DNA from: Caldilineaceae bacterium | GTDB taxonomy: Bacteria > Chloroflexota > Anaerolineae > Caldilineales > Caldilineaceae | Assembly: GCA_020634755.1 (NCBI GenBank) | Contig: JACKBC010000013.1 | Span: forward strand, 1 to 64,000 | DNA length: 64,000 nucleotides | Direction: 5' to 3' | Shown here: positions 43,056 to 51,554 of the stretch, piece after piece | Layout: each line of letters starts with the position of its first letter | Position numbering within the stretch: position 1 is the first letter of the stretch | Position numbers and translations under genes: made by a program | Notes under the pieces: model-generated | Databases searched by the model: none | Seen by the model: only the letters and a program-made list of their open reading frames with translations | What the model was told of the DNA's origin: nothing

Positions 43056-45284
43056 ATGACCAATTCATATGTGAAACCGCGAGCAGCATTTTTGATTGCG
43101 GCCGTTCTGTTGTTGTTTACCGCTGTGGGATTTATTGCCGTCACGTCGCCGTCCCAGCCCGTGCTGGCGCAAGATGATAATGAGCAGGGTATTCTGTCGG
43201 TCGTTGGCGCCGATGGCGCAACGCTATATGACGCGCCGGACGGGGCAGAGGTAGGGACGCTTGCGGCGGGCACCGCGCTCAATGCCACGGGGCGGTCTGC
43301 GGATAACGCTTGGGTATTGGTAAAGACCACCGATGATGAGTCCGGCTGGGTGGAAGTAGATAAAGTGGTGCTCTTTGGCTTGAGCGGTCTGCCCGTAGAG
43401 TTTGGCGATTCTGAAGCAATGGCGTCGGCAGAACCAACGACGTCGGCGCAAGAAGAGCCCGCGTTGACCAATACGCCAACTGAGCCGCCCACGCCGACGG
43501 AAGCACCCACCGCCACGCCGTCACCCACGTTTACACCGTCGCCCACGCCGCCGCCTACCGTGACGCCCACCCCCATGCCGGCGACCAGCGCCAATTCCGC
43601 CACGGTGATGGCGGTTGTACGCGGCGGTGGCGCTGACCTGTTGGAAGCGCCAGGTGGAACCGCGATTGAGAATGTACGGGTTGGTTCGACCTTGACCGCC
43701 CTGGCCGTCAGCAATGATGGCGATTGGATTCAGGCCAGCACATCAACTGGCGCCACGGGCTGGGTGGATGCGAAACAGGTGATTGCTTTCCGCCTGGACA
43801 GCCTGCCACACGTGGCCGTGGAGGTTGCGCAACCTGAAGACAGCAGCCAAGCTGACGAATCTGCGGATATGGCCACAGCAGATGACGGTGGCGCGCAAGC
43901 CGAAACCACGGCTACACCTGCGGCCCAGGAAGAGCCTGCCGCGGGCTCGAGCGCCAGTGGAGCGGGAACCGGTTCAGCCGTTTTGCCATCGCCCAACACG
44001 CAGATTCGGCGTCCGGCGCCGACAGACACAGCGGGCAAATTTGTAGCCTCGGTCGCCATGAGCGGCTCTCGCCTCAATATTCGCTCGACGCCCGGCATCA
44101 ACGGCCAAATCATCGGCAAGGCGTTGCCCGAAGAACAGTTCATAGCGCTGGCGCGCACGGCGGATTCCGCCTGGGTGCAAATTGAGGTGCCGGATCTGCC
44201 GGCGGGCATGGGCTGGGTATCGGCCCAATTTGTCGAGCTGAACGAACCCATTGCAGATTTGCCTGTCTCGGATGAGACGCCTGGGGAAGCGCCCCCGACA
44301 GCGCCGCAACAAGAGGCGGCGCCCACCAGTCAGCCGGACGCAGCACAGCCCAACGGATCACAAGTAGCAGGAAAAGCATCAGCAGCGCCCGGTTTATCCG
44401 GGCGTCTGGTTTTTCAAACATCCCTCGGTGGCAGCATATATGTATATAATCTAGCCACCGGTGAATTGCGCCATTTGACCGGCGGTGGCGATCCGGCCAT
44501 TAGCCCCGACGGCAGCATGGTGGCATTTGGTCGCTTTGGCGGTGAAGGGGGTGTTTATGTAATTAATACAGACGGCACTGGTGAGCGGCGACTATGGGCC
44601 AGTGCAGAAGGGCCGCGCTCCCCCAAGTGGAGACCCGATGGAAAGTATATTCTGTTTAGCCGGTTGAGCGGCGAATATCCTTGTCGCTATGTTGGCTTCA
44701 GCATCTGTTTGCCCAATACGCCGTTTACGCGCCAGTTTCCATTGATCCGTAAAGATGAACGTGGTCTCAGCCGCATTGATCTGAACGGTGAAAATTTCCG
44801 CGATATTCCCGCTCTCAATACGGCGCAAGCGCCTGATTGGACGAGCAACGGCATTGTGTATCAGGCCACCACGAGCATTGAGATTACGTACGATACGCCC
44901 GATTACGAAGGCACGTATGTATTTAACGAAATTGTCGGCTATCAAGATCCGGCCTGGCAGCCCAACGGCGACCGCATTATTTATCAAGACAAAGGGCCAG
45001 ATCATACGGAGATCTGGTCGGTGCATCCCGATGGCAGCGGCAACCGACCGCTCACTGGGCCGGTGACTACCTTAGTGGATCAATTGCCCTCCAATGTGTC
45101 GCCGGCCTGGAGCCCAGACGGTCAGCACATTGTCTATTTGAGCAGTCGCGGGGCGGATGAAAGTGAAGGGCCTTGGCGGCTGTGGGTGATGGATGCCAGT
45201 GGCGAAAACAAGCGCCCGTTGCCCATCGATCTGGAATTCGCCTATCAGCACAACATGGAGCAGATGGTCAGCTGGGGTCCATGA
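43056..45284 (+). CDS. Exported SH3b-repeat and TolB-like beta-propeller protein
   Basis: Secreted protein of 742 residues, signal peptide to about residue 38 (LLLFTAVGFIAVTSP ... VLAQ). Three bacterial SH3 domains lie near 45-110, 185-255 and 325-395 (each with LYDAPDGAEVG / LLEAPGG / LNIRSTPGINGQIIG). They are joined by Thr/Pro linkers (TPSPTFTPSPTPPPT) typical of Chloroflexota surface proteins. The C-terminal 300 residues are PD40/WD40-like blades (DPAISPDGSMVAFGRF, SPKWRPDGKYILFSR, SPAWSPDGQHIVYLS). It probably binds cell wall or glycans; no catalytic site was recognised. The preceding gap 42907-43055 holds only AT-rich sequence. Confidence 0.85.
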   Translation: MTNSYVKPRAAFLIAAVLLLFTAVGFIAVTSPSQPVLAQDDNEQGILSVVGADGATLYDAPDGAEVGTLAAGTALNATGRSADNAWVLVKTTDDESGWVEVDKVVLFGLSGLPVEFGDSEAMASAEPTTSAQEEPALTNTPTEPPTPTEAPTATPSPTFTPSPTPPPTVTPTPMPATSANSATVMAVVRGGGADLLEAPGGTAIENVRVGSTLTALAVSNDGDWIQASTSTGATGWVDAKQVIAFRLDSLPHVAVEVAQPEDSSQADESADMATADDGGAQAETTATPAAQEEPAAGSSASGAGTGSAVLPSPNTQIRRPAPTDTAGKFVASVAMSGSRLNIRSTPGINGQIIGKALPEEQFIALARTADSAWVQIEVPDLPAGMGWVSAQFVELNEPIADLPVSDETPGEAPPTAPQQEAAPTSQPDAAQPNGSQVAGKASAAPGLSGRLVFQTSLGGSIYVYNLATGELRHLTGGGDPAISPDGSMVAFGRFGGEGGVYVINTDGTGERRLWASAEGPRSPKWRPDGKYILFSRLSGEYPCRYVGFSICLPNTPFTRQFPLIRKDERGLSRIDLNGENFRDIPALNTAQAPDWTSNGIVYQATTSIEITYDTPDYEGTYVFNEIVGYQDPAWQPNGDRIIYQDKGPDHTEIWSVHPDGSGNRPLTGPVTTLVDQLPSNVSPAWSPDGQHIVYLSSRGADESEGPWRLWVMDASGENKRPLPIDLEFAYQHNMEQMVSWGP

Positions 45285-45339
45285 GCAATTGAACGACGCA
45301 GCCAAGAATCCCTCAAAGCGACAGCTCTATTCCGCAGCT

Positions 45340-46377
45340 CTATTCCGATAGGACCAGATCCGTGACCACATAAAGATGATCCGAAACGGGAAGGGAGCCA
45401 GTCCAGGTATTCAGTGCTTGCCATTCGGCGCTAAACAGAATGTGGTCAATGCGAATGAGCGGGGGCACGCGGCTGCGCCAATTGTAGCGCAAATTGGGAT
45501 TGGGGTAGGTGAAACCCATGCCCCATCCCGCCGCTTCATAGGCGTCTGTGAGCCCTTGCTGCCGCAGCCGCGCAAAATTGGGCTGTCGCTCGGTGGTGTT
45601 AAAGTCTCCCATGAGGATGAGCGGACGCTGGCTTTCTGCCACCTGCTTGAGGAGCGCACCGAAGATCAAATCTTGATCTGCGGTGGAAAAATAGTTAATG
45701 CGTGGGAAGAGGCCGCGCCGAAATCCGTAGTGGATTTGCGGGCCACGCACATGGGTGGTCATGACGGTAATCGGCCGCCCATGTAGATCCAGCGTAAGCC
45801 TGAGGCAAATGCACCCCAGCAAGCGTGAATTGGCCTGCTCTGTTTTGATAAAGGGCAATTTGCTCCAAATGCCAATTCCGCTGGCGCTGCCCACCGACTG
45901 CACCTGATAATAGGGATATTCATGTCCCAGCAGGGCAACCATCTTCCGTTCAATATCATACGGCACTTCTTGCAGCGCAATCACATCGGGTTGCAGTTTT
46001 GTGACTTCAGGGTAAAATTCATCCTCAAGCTGACTGGCATATAGCATGTTCCACGTCATGACGCGCAGACGAGGCGCGCCTGTCAAATTCGAGAATGCAA
46101 GCTGCCAATTGGGTAAGAATTGAGCGCCGTATTGGGCCCCAAAAATGCATAGAGGCGCTAGCAAAGCGAGTAGCGCTGTTCTGCTCCTCAGCAGCAGCGC
46201 CCCCAACAGCAATGGCGCCAGCGGTAAATAGAACCAAATCGCAAACACTTCACTGAGCTGTAACTGCCACAATTCCTCACGCAGCGGACTGTGGAGCAGC
46301 CCCTGCCAACCCAGATACCCCACCAAAAAAAGAACAGATGCCGTCGCCCACACCGCGCGGCCAATACGTACAACCAT
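45340..46377 (-). CDS. Endonuclease/exonuclease/phosphatase family protein, membrane-anchored
   Basis: Protein of 345 residues. Two or three TM segments occupy the first 95 residues (ASVLFLVGYLGW, IWFYLPLAPLLLGALLL, ALLALLAPLCIFGA). The EEP catalytic fold follows: VMTWNMLY (Asn), VIALQEVP (metal Glu), TTHVRGPQ, LMGDFNTTER (Asp/Asn), RIDHILFS and SDHLYVVTDL (Asp/His). With the active site outside the membrane it may be a lipid or sugar-phosphate phosphodiesterase; relatives are annotated as 'endonuclease/exonuclease/phosphatase'. It is convergent with the SH3b gene. Confidence 0.9.
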   Translation of the reverse strand: MVVRIGRAVWATASVLFLVGYLGWQGLLHSPLREELWQLQLSEVFAIWFYLPLAPLLLGALLLRSRTALLALLAPLCIFGAQYGAQFLPNWQLAFSNLTGAPRLRVMTWNMLYASQLEDEFYPEVTKLQPDVIALQEVPYDIERKMVALLGHEYPYYQVQSVGSASGIGIWSKLPFIKTEQANSRLLGCICLRLTLDLHGRPITVMTTHVRGPQIHYGFRRGLFPRINYFSTADQDLIFGALLKQVAESQRPLILMGDFNTTERQPNFARLRQQGLTDAYEAAGWGMGFTYPNPNLRYNWRSRVPPLIRIDHILFSAEWQALNTWTGSLPVSDHLYVVTDLVLSE

Positions 46378-46461
46378 AACGCTCCAAAACTTCTCGTAAA
46401 AGTTAACATTTTAAATTGGTAAAGCGACGGCACTGGTTGGAACCAGCGCCTGTCCGCCAAA

Positions 46462-46504
46462 GTACGCTAAAGCGCACTCTATCAATAGCCTGCTTAAGCG
46501 GGCT
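46462..46504. repeat. Two small palindromes in the gap before the GT-C gene end
   Basis: GTACGCTAAAGCGCAC (46462-46477) and AGCCTGCTTAAGCGGGCT (46487-46504) are near-perfect palindromes in the 217-bp gap between the EEP gene start and the GT-C gene stop. They may be REP-like or terminator elements. Confidence 0.45.
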
Positions 46505-46594
46505 TATGCTAGCAGCTACAGCGCTTCAGCCTGTGTTGATAATTACCGGATGATTTCCGCAACCATCATCAGCCTGTAGCCATGCCTTTACGGC

Positions 46595-49555
46595 TCAATT
46601 GAGTTCTACTCTGGTCACCGGGGCGGCATTGTCGGGCAGCGCTTGCCCTGAATTATCGATGGCCCACAGCCGTTGGCCGCTTAAGGCGTCGTACAGGCCA
46701 ACGACCACTGTGTAGCCACCGCTCTTTAGCTCATCCGGCAGTTTGAGTTGATGAGGGTCCAATATCACCTCACCGGGCGCCCATTGATTGGTGGTATATC
46801 CACCGGCCGGCAGCGCGTCGGATTGGCTGATAATCTGGCCTTGTTCATCCACCAGGTGGACAAATACCGTGTAGCTGTTCGTCGGCGCACTTTGCGCTTG
46901 CCAGACTAGCGTCACCGGCAACGTGCGCTCATTGGGCGGCTGTTCACCAATCTGAATCCCCGCCAGCGCAATTTCAGGTTGACCAACCAGCGCTCCAAAT
47001 AACGCATTGGCTGGCGTAAGTGGCGTGGGTAGGGAATAGTTGCGCAACGATGGTTGCAGCGTAAGCGCCCCGATCTTGCTTTGTGCCTCATCGCCACTTA
47101 CGGCGTCGATTGTCGTCAGGCTGAGTTCGTATGAGCCAGCGGTAATTTCATTGGGCAGGCGCAAGCGCAACCGTTGGCAAACCGCTTCGTCCATGCGCCA
47201 AGTGGCCGGCTGGTTCACAACGCCATTCCAAATGTTGAAGCCTGTGTCTTGCGTTTGCAACCGCAAGCGCGCCTCAACGGCGGATGTCGCCGCCTCATCA
47301 GCCTGCGCCATGCTTTTTTGCCAGAACAGGTCTAAGAGAATGGGCGCACCCGCTTGCAGATCTGCCTCATGAAGCGTATACCCCCACAAATTAATGGGGA
47401 TGCTATCCACGCCCTGTTCCTCTAGCCGAATTTGAGGCGCCAACTCGGCGTGCGGATAGGCGCGCACGGGCAATTGCATTTCACCCGCTAGCGCCGTGTC
47501 GCCAAATGTGTCTAGCCGCGGGCGGCGCAACCCGTTGGCCGCCAACTCATACCAACCCACGATTACGCGTACATTCTCTCCCACCGCACACGGTTCGCTT
47601 ACATGAGGTATATATGCATCGACTACGCGTTCGCCGGGCGCCCAATAGGGCGTGCGATACGAACCGTTACCGGGCGCCTTATCCATTTGGCCTACCCGGC
47701 TGCCGTTGGCATCGATTAGGTGAATAAAAGAGGTCAGGTCGCGCAGCGTAGCGGCATCGGCGCGCCAGTAAAGGGTAAGGGCGTTTTCATCGCTCTGCCC
47801 AAGGCGATTGGCGCTCATACCGAGCAAAGTGGGGGCTTCTTCAAAATTGGCTAGATTGACTTGTTGCGGCGCTAGATTGGCCGGCCATTGGTCAAGCCGC
47901 GGCGCATCTACCCGCACAATGGCCAGCAGCGGTTGGCCATACGGATCAACAGTGGTTTGAACAGCTCCCGCGTCGAGTGCCGTCGCCATAAATTCAGCCC
48001 GCTCCTGTTGCTCGGCCGGGAACGCATACACCGCACCTGTGCCGGGGGGCGGCAGGACAATCGTATCGCTGGTATCGAGCGATTTAAAACCATAGTCACC
48101 CAACATGAACGCTACTGAAGCATGGCCAGCCCACAGCTGTGATAAATATACCTGGTGATCTGCCGCCATGGGGTGCAAAAATTCTAAGGCGTCCTGTTTG
48201 TCCACATCATATATATAGTAAAGTTCTTGGTTTTGCGGGAACGCTACAAAATAGTCATAAAAGGTCCAACCGCCACTGATTACGAGAACTGCACAGGCAG
48301 TGGCGGCGCCCAGCCATTGCGGCATTGTGACGTTCAATGGCCAGGAACGGGTCCAAATCCAGGTAAGGCCAAGGCCTGCAGCTACAAATAGGGCTGGGTG
48401 GGTGGGTAACGTACGTGAAAAGTCGGGGGCATCATTGCTCAGAATGGATGGAAAGAGCATGACGACTACCCACAGGCCCAGCAAAGCCAGCGCATCTCGA
48501 TCTGGATCATCGGCGTTATACAGACGTCTCGCCCAAATGACCACGCCCATCAGAAATGGAATAGACATGAGCGGATCAAAGACTGGACGCCCCGGCACAT
48601 TGTGGGTCCAATCTAAGTCGCCACGCCAATTGAACATGCCGATCACGCGGCCCGCGTGGCGCAAAATTGCCAGCCAGGGCGAACCGCCCCCCACTTGCTC
48701 ATTAAATACAAAGGCTTCAGCCGCATGCTCAAAAAAGAAATCGGGCCGGCGGTAAAATTCGAGACCCAGCGGCAAAAAGACCAAAAATGCCGCGGCCCCT
48801 GCAATCAACAGACCGGTGAGCGGATGTGCAAACAGATGTTGCCGGCTAAATCGGTGAGATGGCGGCAGATGCCCAATCTGCCAGGCTGTAAAGCACAGCA
48901 GCATAAAGGGAACGAGTCGGCCGGTGGGGTGTGTCCACACGGTGAGGCCAATTAGCCCGCCGCTTAGGCAATATAGCCCAATCCGTCGCATGGGGCGCGC
49001 CGATTGGGCGGCCGCCCAGTAGCTTCCCAGCGCAGCGCTCAGCAGCATTGGCATCATAATGACGCGGATGCCAAAGTGACTGAAATGGATATTCCACAAG
49101 CTCAGCGCCACGCTAAGCGAGGTAAAAATTGCCAGCAGACGACTCTCTTTTTGAAAGAGCGTGCGAACTAAAATATAGGCTGCGGCCACAGAGAGGATAC
49201 CGGCCAACGCCGACGCCAGCCGCAGCGTATAGGGCGTTATATCGCCCGCCAGCCAGGCAATAGCGGCCTGCCAATAGGTATAGAGCACTTCGCGTCCAGC
49301 ATTAGCTGGTAAAAACAGGGGGCGATTGCCCGCCAGTACCTGTTGGGCATCAATTGCATTAAAGGCTTCATCAAATTGAAACCCAGGTGGTACAACGCCT
49401 AGTTTGTAAAGGCGCAATGCCGCGCCCAATAAAGTAATGGCGCACAGGAAATACCAATCGCGTCGATTCCACTTCATCATCAATCTACTTTGTGCATCAT
49501 GGCTATGAGAAACAGTCGATGGCTTCACTGGCAAATGTCTGGAATATAGTGACAT
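46595..49555 (-). CDS. GT-C type (PMT/GT39-like) membrane glycosyltransferase with C-terminal beta domains
   Basis: Polytopic membrane protein of 986 residues. The N-terminal 440 residues are a GT-C fold with about ten TM segments. The first periplasmic loop carries the catalytic-type acidic pair in FQFDEAFNAIDAQQVL. It transfers a sugar, probably from a polyprenyl-phosphate donor, to a protein or lipid (family knowledge). From about residue 560, three beta-sandwich units follow, recognisable by TLYWRADAATLRDLTSFIHL, ILLDLFWQKS and LVWQAQSAPTNSYTVFVHL. The last also occurs alone in the protein at 24237-24881. The start could be 49555 or an ATG near 49480; no clear ribosome binding site. Confidence 0.85.
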   Translation of the reverse strand: MSLYSRHLPVKPSTVSHSHDAQSRLMMKWNRRDWYFLCAITLLGAALRLYKLGVVPPGFQFDEAFNAIDAQQVLAGNRPLFLPANAGREVLYTYWQAAIAWLAGDITPYTLRLASALAGILSVAAAYILVRTLFQKESRLLAIFTSLSVALSLWNIHFSHFGIRVIMMPMLLSAALGSYWAAAQSARPMRRIGLYCLSGGLIGLTVWTHPTGRLVPFMLLCFTAWQIGHLPPSHRFSRQHLFAHPLTGLLIAGAAAFLVFLPLGLEFYRRPDFFFEHAAEAFVFNEQVGGGSPWLAILRHAGRVIGMFNWRGDLDWTHNVPGRPVFDPLMSIPFLMGVVIWARRLYNADDPDRDALALLGLWVVVMLFPSILSNDAPDFSRTLPTHPALFVAAGLGLTWIWTRSWPLNVTMPQWLGAATACAVLVISGGWTFYDYFVAFPQNQELYYIYDVDKQDALEFLHPMAADHQVYLSQLWAGHASVAFMLGDYGFKSLDTSDTIVLPPPGTGAVYAFPAEQQERAEFMATALDAGAVQTTVDPYGQPLLAIVRVDAPRLDQWPANLAPQQVNLANFEEAPTLLGMSANRLGQSDENALTLYWRADAATLRDLTSFIHLIDANGSRVGQMDKAPGNGSYRTPYWAPGERVVDAYIPHVSEPCAVGENVRVIVGWYELAANGLRRPRLDTFGDTALAGEMQLPVRAYPHAELAPQIRLEEQGVDSIPINLWGYTLHEADLQAGAPILLDLFWQKSMAQADEAATSAVEARLRLQTQDTGFNIWNGVVNQPATWRMDEAVCQRLRLRLPNEITAGSYELSLTTIDAVSGDEAQSKIGALTLQPSLRNYSLPTPLTPANALFGALVGQPEIALAGIQIGEQPPNERTLPVTLVWQAQSAPTNSYTVFVHLVDEQGQIISQSDALPAGGYTTNQWAPGEVILDPHQLKLPDELKSGGYTVVVGLYDALSGQRLWAIDNSGQALPDNAAPVTRVELN

Positions 49556-49806
49556 AGTCCGTCGATCATAATCGATAAAGCACAGGCGCGCCAGTTAAGC
49601 GCGCATTTGTGTCAATGATTTGGCCAATTGTAATTTGATTAGCCGAATTATATTGCGGTTTTCTCGAGTGTATTGTGAGATAAGCAGGACCATTCACCCC
49701 GGCGGTTTGAAAGTAATTAGACAGAATTGATGTGAATTTCAAAAGTGCGCGAAGGATTTGCCAACGGCTTGCGATTAATAAAGTGAAGGTCCTCAGAATT
49801 CTGAAA

Positions 49807-50190
49807 TTAAGTAGTAGGATACGGAAGTGTGATACAGAAGTAAGAAGTTCAGTAGTTTTGAGTAATTTGAAGTGCCGTAGTAAGAAGTACAGAAGTAAGA
49901 AGTACAGAAGTGCCGTAGTGAGAAGTACAGAAGTAAGAAGTGCTGTAGTAAGAAGTAAGAAGAGTTGTAGTATGTAGTACAGAAGTGCCGTAGTAAGAAG
50001 TATAGAACGAAGAAGTACAGAAGTGCAACACGTTGTCCGAAGTTTGCCGCACGAAGTTTAAGCTGAAGACAGCATGTAGTAATCACTAATCATAAGTAGT
50101 AAGCCGTAATCAGCAGTATTGCAGTGAGAAGAAGTAGTACAGTTCTACCAAGTAGTACCGTTGTAAGAAGTAGTAGTACCGCAGTAAAAA
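49807..50190 (+). repeat. Purine-rich tract of 7/8-nt words ending in AGT
   Basis: The plus strand alternates words such as AAGAAGT, ACAGAAGT, GCCGTAGT, GAGAAGT and TTGTAGT, most ending in AGT, for nearly 400 bp with gradual drift (AAGAAGT ACAGAAGT GCCGTAGT ...). The minus strand has an open frame of Tyr/Ser/Phe/Leu codons that is an artefact of the repeat. It is directly upstream of the palindrome at 50191. No gene is present from 49556 to 51554. Confidence 0.7.
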
Positions 50191-50204
50191 GTGATCTAGA
50201 TCAC
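50191..50204. promoter_or_regulatory. Perfect GTGA-N6-TCAC palindrome (CRP/FNR-family-like site)
   Basis: GTGATCTAGATCAC is a perfect 14-bp palindrome with the TGTGA-N6-TCACA core of CRP-family operators. It ends the purine-rich tract and lies 164 bp before the first unit of the tandem array, a plausible operator for transcription of the array. Confidence 0.45.
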
Positions 50205-50367
50205 GATTTTCATGTAGGGTGCCCCATTGAGTAGTTGCAGTTGGCAGTTTAAGATGCATTCAAGACGGTGAACCTGTAAGAGCGCAATTGCAGTGAAAGA
50301 TTTTTACGAGTTCGCACGTCTTTACTAACAGATAGTTTTGCAGACCATACAGTGCCAGTGATGTTCG

Positions 50368-51062
50368 GCTAGGAAGACGCCCAAGCGACGCTTCCCGGCG
50401 CATGAGAAGAGCTACAACGGCTAGGATATTGCCCAAGCGACAATAACTCGGCTAAGCGGATAGTCTCCAGATAGTATAGCAGTATAAGAACGACGAAGTC
50501 AGGTGTAGGCAAAACACCTGCTAGGAAGACGCCCAAACGACGCTTCCCGGCGCATGAGAAGAGCTACAGCGGCTAGGATATTGCCCAAGCGACAATAACT
50601 CGGCTAAGCGGATAGTCTCCAGATAGTATAAGCAGTATAAGAACAAAGAAGTCAGGTGTAGGCAAAACACCTGCTAGGAAGACGCCCAAGCGACGCTTCC
50701 CGGCGCATGAGAAGAGCTACAGCGGCTAGGATATTGCCCAAGCGACAATAACTCGGCTAAGCGGATAGTCTCCAGATAGTATAAGCAGTATAAGAACGAC
50801 GAAGTCAGGTGTAGGCAAAACACCTGCTAGGAAGACGCCCAAGCGACGCTTCCCGGCGCATGAGAAGAGCTACAGCGGCTAGGATATTGCCCAAGCGACA
50901 ATAACTCGGCTAAGCGGATAGTCTCCAGATAGTATATCAGTATAAGAACAAAGAAGTCAGGTGTAGGCAAAACACCTGCTAGGAAGACGCCCAAGCGACG
51001 CTTCCCGGCGCATGAGAAGAGCTACAGCGGCTAGGATATTGCCCAAGCGACAATAACTCGGC
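50368..51062 (+). ncRNA. Tandem array of five ~153-bp structured units, probable non-coding RNA locus
   Basis: Units start at 50368, 50520, 50673, 50826 and 50978; the first four are 152-153 bp and the fifth stops after 85 bp. They differ at only a few positions. Each full unit holds hairpin 1 (GGAAG-a-CG / CGCTTCC, loop CCCAAGCGA), hairpin 2 (TATTG / CAATA, same loop) and hairpin 3 (CAGGTGT / ACACCTG). No open frame spans a unit. A plus-strand intrinsic terminator at 51291 ends the region. The linker alternates GACGAAG / AAAGAAG between units. I do not recognise the family; Rfam Chloroflexi-specific motifs are an obvious comparison. Confidence 0.7.
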
Positions 51063-51247
51063 ATTATGAAGAATTTTTATAGCTCGATTTAAGATTGAAG
51101 TATATAGCTCAATTGCGGAGCTACTTTGCGAGAATAGCCCTCAAGTCATCGTAAAGTTAAATATAAATTCGATAACTTGTTAAGCTAGGAGCGTATAAAC
51201 TGAATACAATCGGTTTTAACTCAATAATCACTGCCTGGATTCTGAGA

Positions 51248-51266
51248 TATCGCCCATGCGACGATA
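51248..51266 (+). ncRNA. Diverged stand-alone copy of the array's CCCAWGCGA hairpin
   Basis: TATCG (51248-51252) pairs with CGATA (51262-51266) around loop CCCATGCGA. Compared with array hairpin 2 (TATTG / CAATA, loop CCCAAGCGA), one base pair changes from T-A to C-G on both sides, and the following AACTTGGCCAGCGAC resembles AACTCGGCTAAGCGG in the array. It sits 25 nt before the terminator. Confidence 0.6.
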
Positions 51267-51290
51267 ACTTGGCCAGCGACGGTGCAAGAG

Positions 51291-51339
51291 CCCCCGTACA
51301 GTAGCGTGTAGCTACAACTGTACAGGGGGTTTTTTATTT
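51291..51339 (+). terminator. Strong intrinsic terminator after the tandem array
   Basis: CCCCCGTACAGT (51291-51302) pairs with ACTGTACAGGGGG (51317-51329) with one bulged base and is followed by TTTTTTATTTT. The loop contains the palindrome TGTAGCTACA. Only the plus strand has the U-run, so the array is read rightwards. Confidence 0.85.
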
Positions 51340-51477
51340 TAGGCGCAAAAAACGAACTCATATATTTGACGCGAAGGATTTACCGTTTAAATACGATAAA
51401 TAACGTAGAGGGGTGAATGACTGACGTCCTACTTCACCTTTCTGTAGCCTCCTTCTCTTTCTTTTCTCCCTTTTGGG

Positions 51478-51521
51478 ACAGGGAATCCGTTATATATGGC
51501 GGATTCCCTGTTTCATTTTTT
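51478..51521 (+). terminator. Second intrinsic terminator before the PfkB gene
   Basis: ACAGGGAATCCG (51478-51489) pairs perfectly with CGGATTCCCTGT (51500-51511), loop of 10 nt, followed by TTCATTTTTTC. It insulates the kinase gene from upstream transcription. Confidence 0.75.
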
Positions 51522-51539
51522 CACCCTTTCATAAAGTTG

Positions 51540-51545
51540 TATAAT
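51540..51545 (+). promoter_or_regulatory. TATAAT box placing the kinase mRNA start at its ATG
   Basis: A consensus TATAAT ends 9 nt before the ATG at 51555, downstream of a terminator. Transcription would begin about 2-4 nt before the start codon, implying a leaderless or nearly leaderless mRNA. No good -35 was seen. Confidence 0.5.
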
Positions 51546-51554
51546 ACTTCGCAT

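Noticed and set aside
49793..50086. Minus-strand open frame rich in Tyr, Ser, Phe and Leu
   Set aside because: It is the translation of the AGT-word purine tract; no ribosome binding site, no family, composition fixed by the repeat.
50368..51062. CRISPR-like reading of the tandem array
   Set aside because: Units are about 153 bp and nearly identical throughout; there are no short repeats separating unique spacers and no cas genes.
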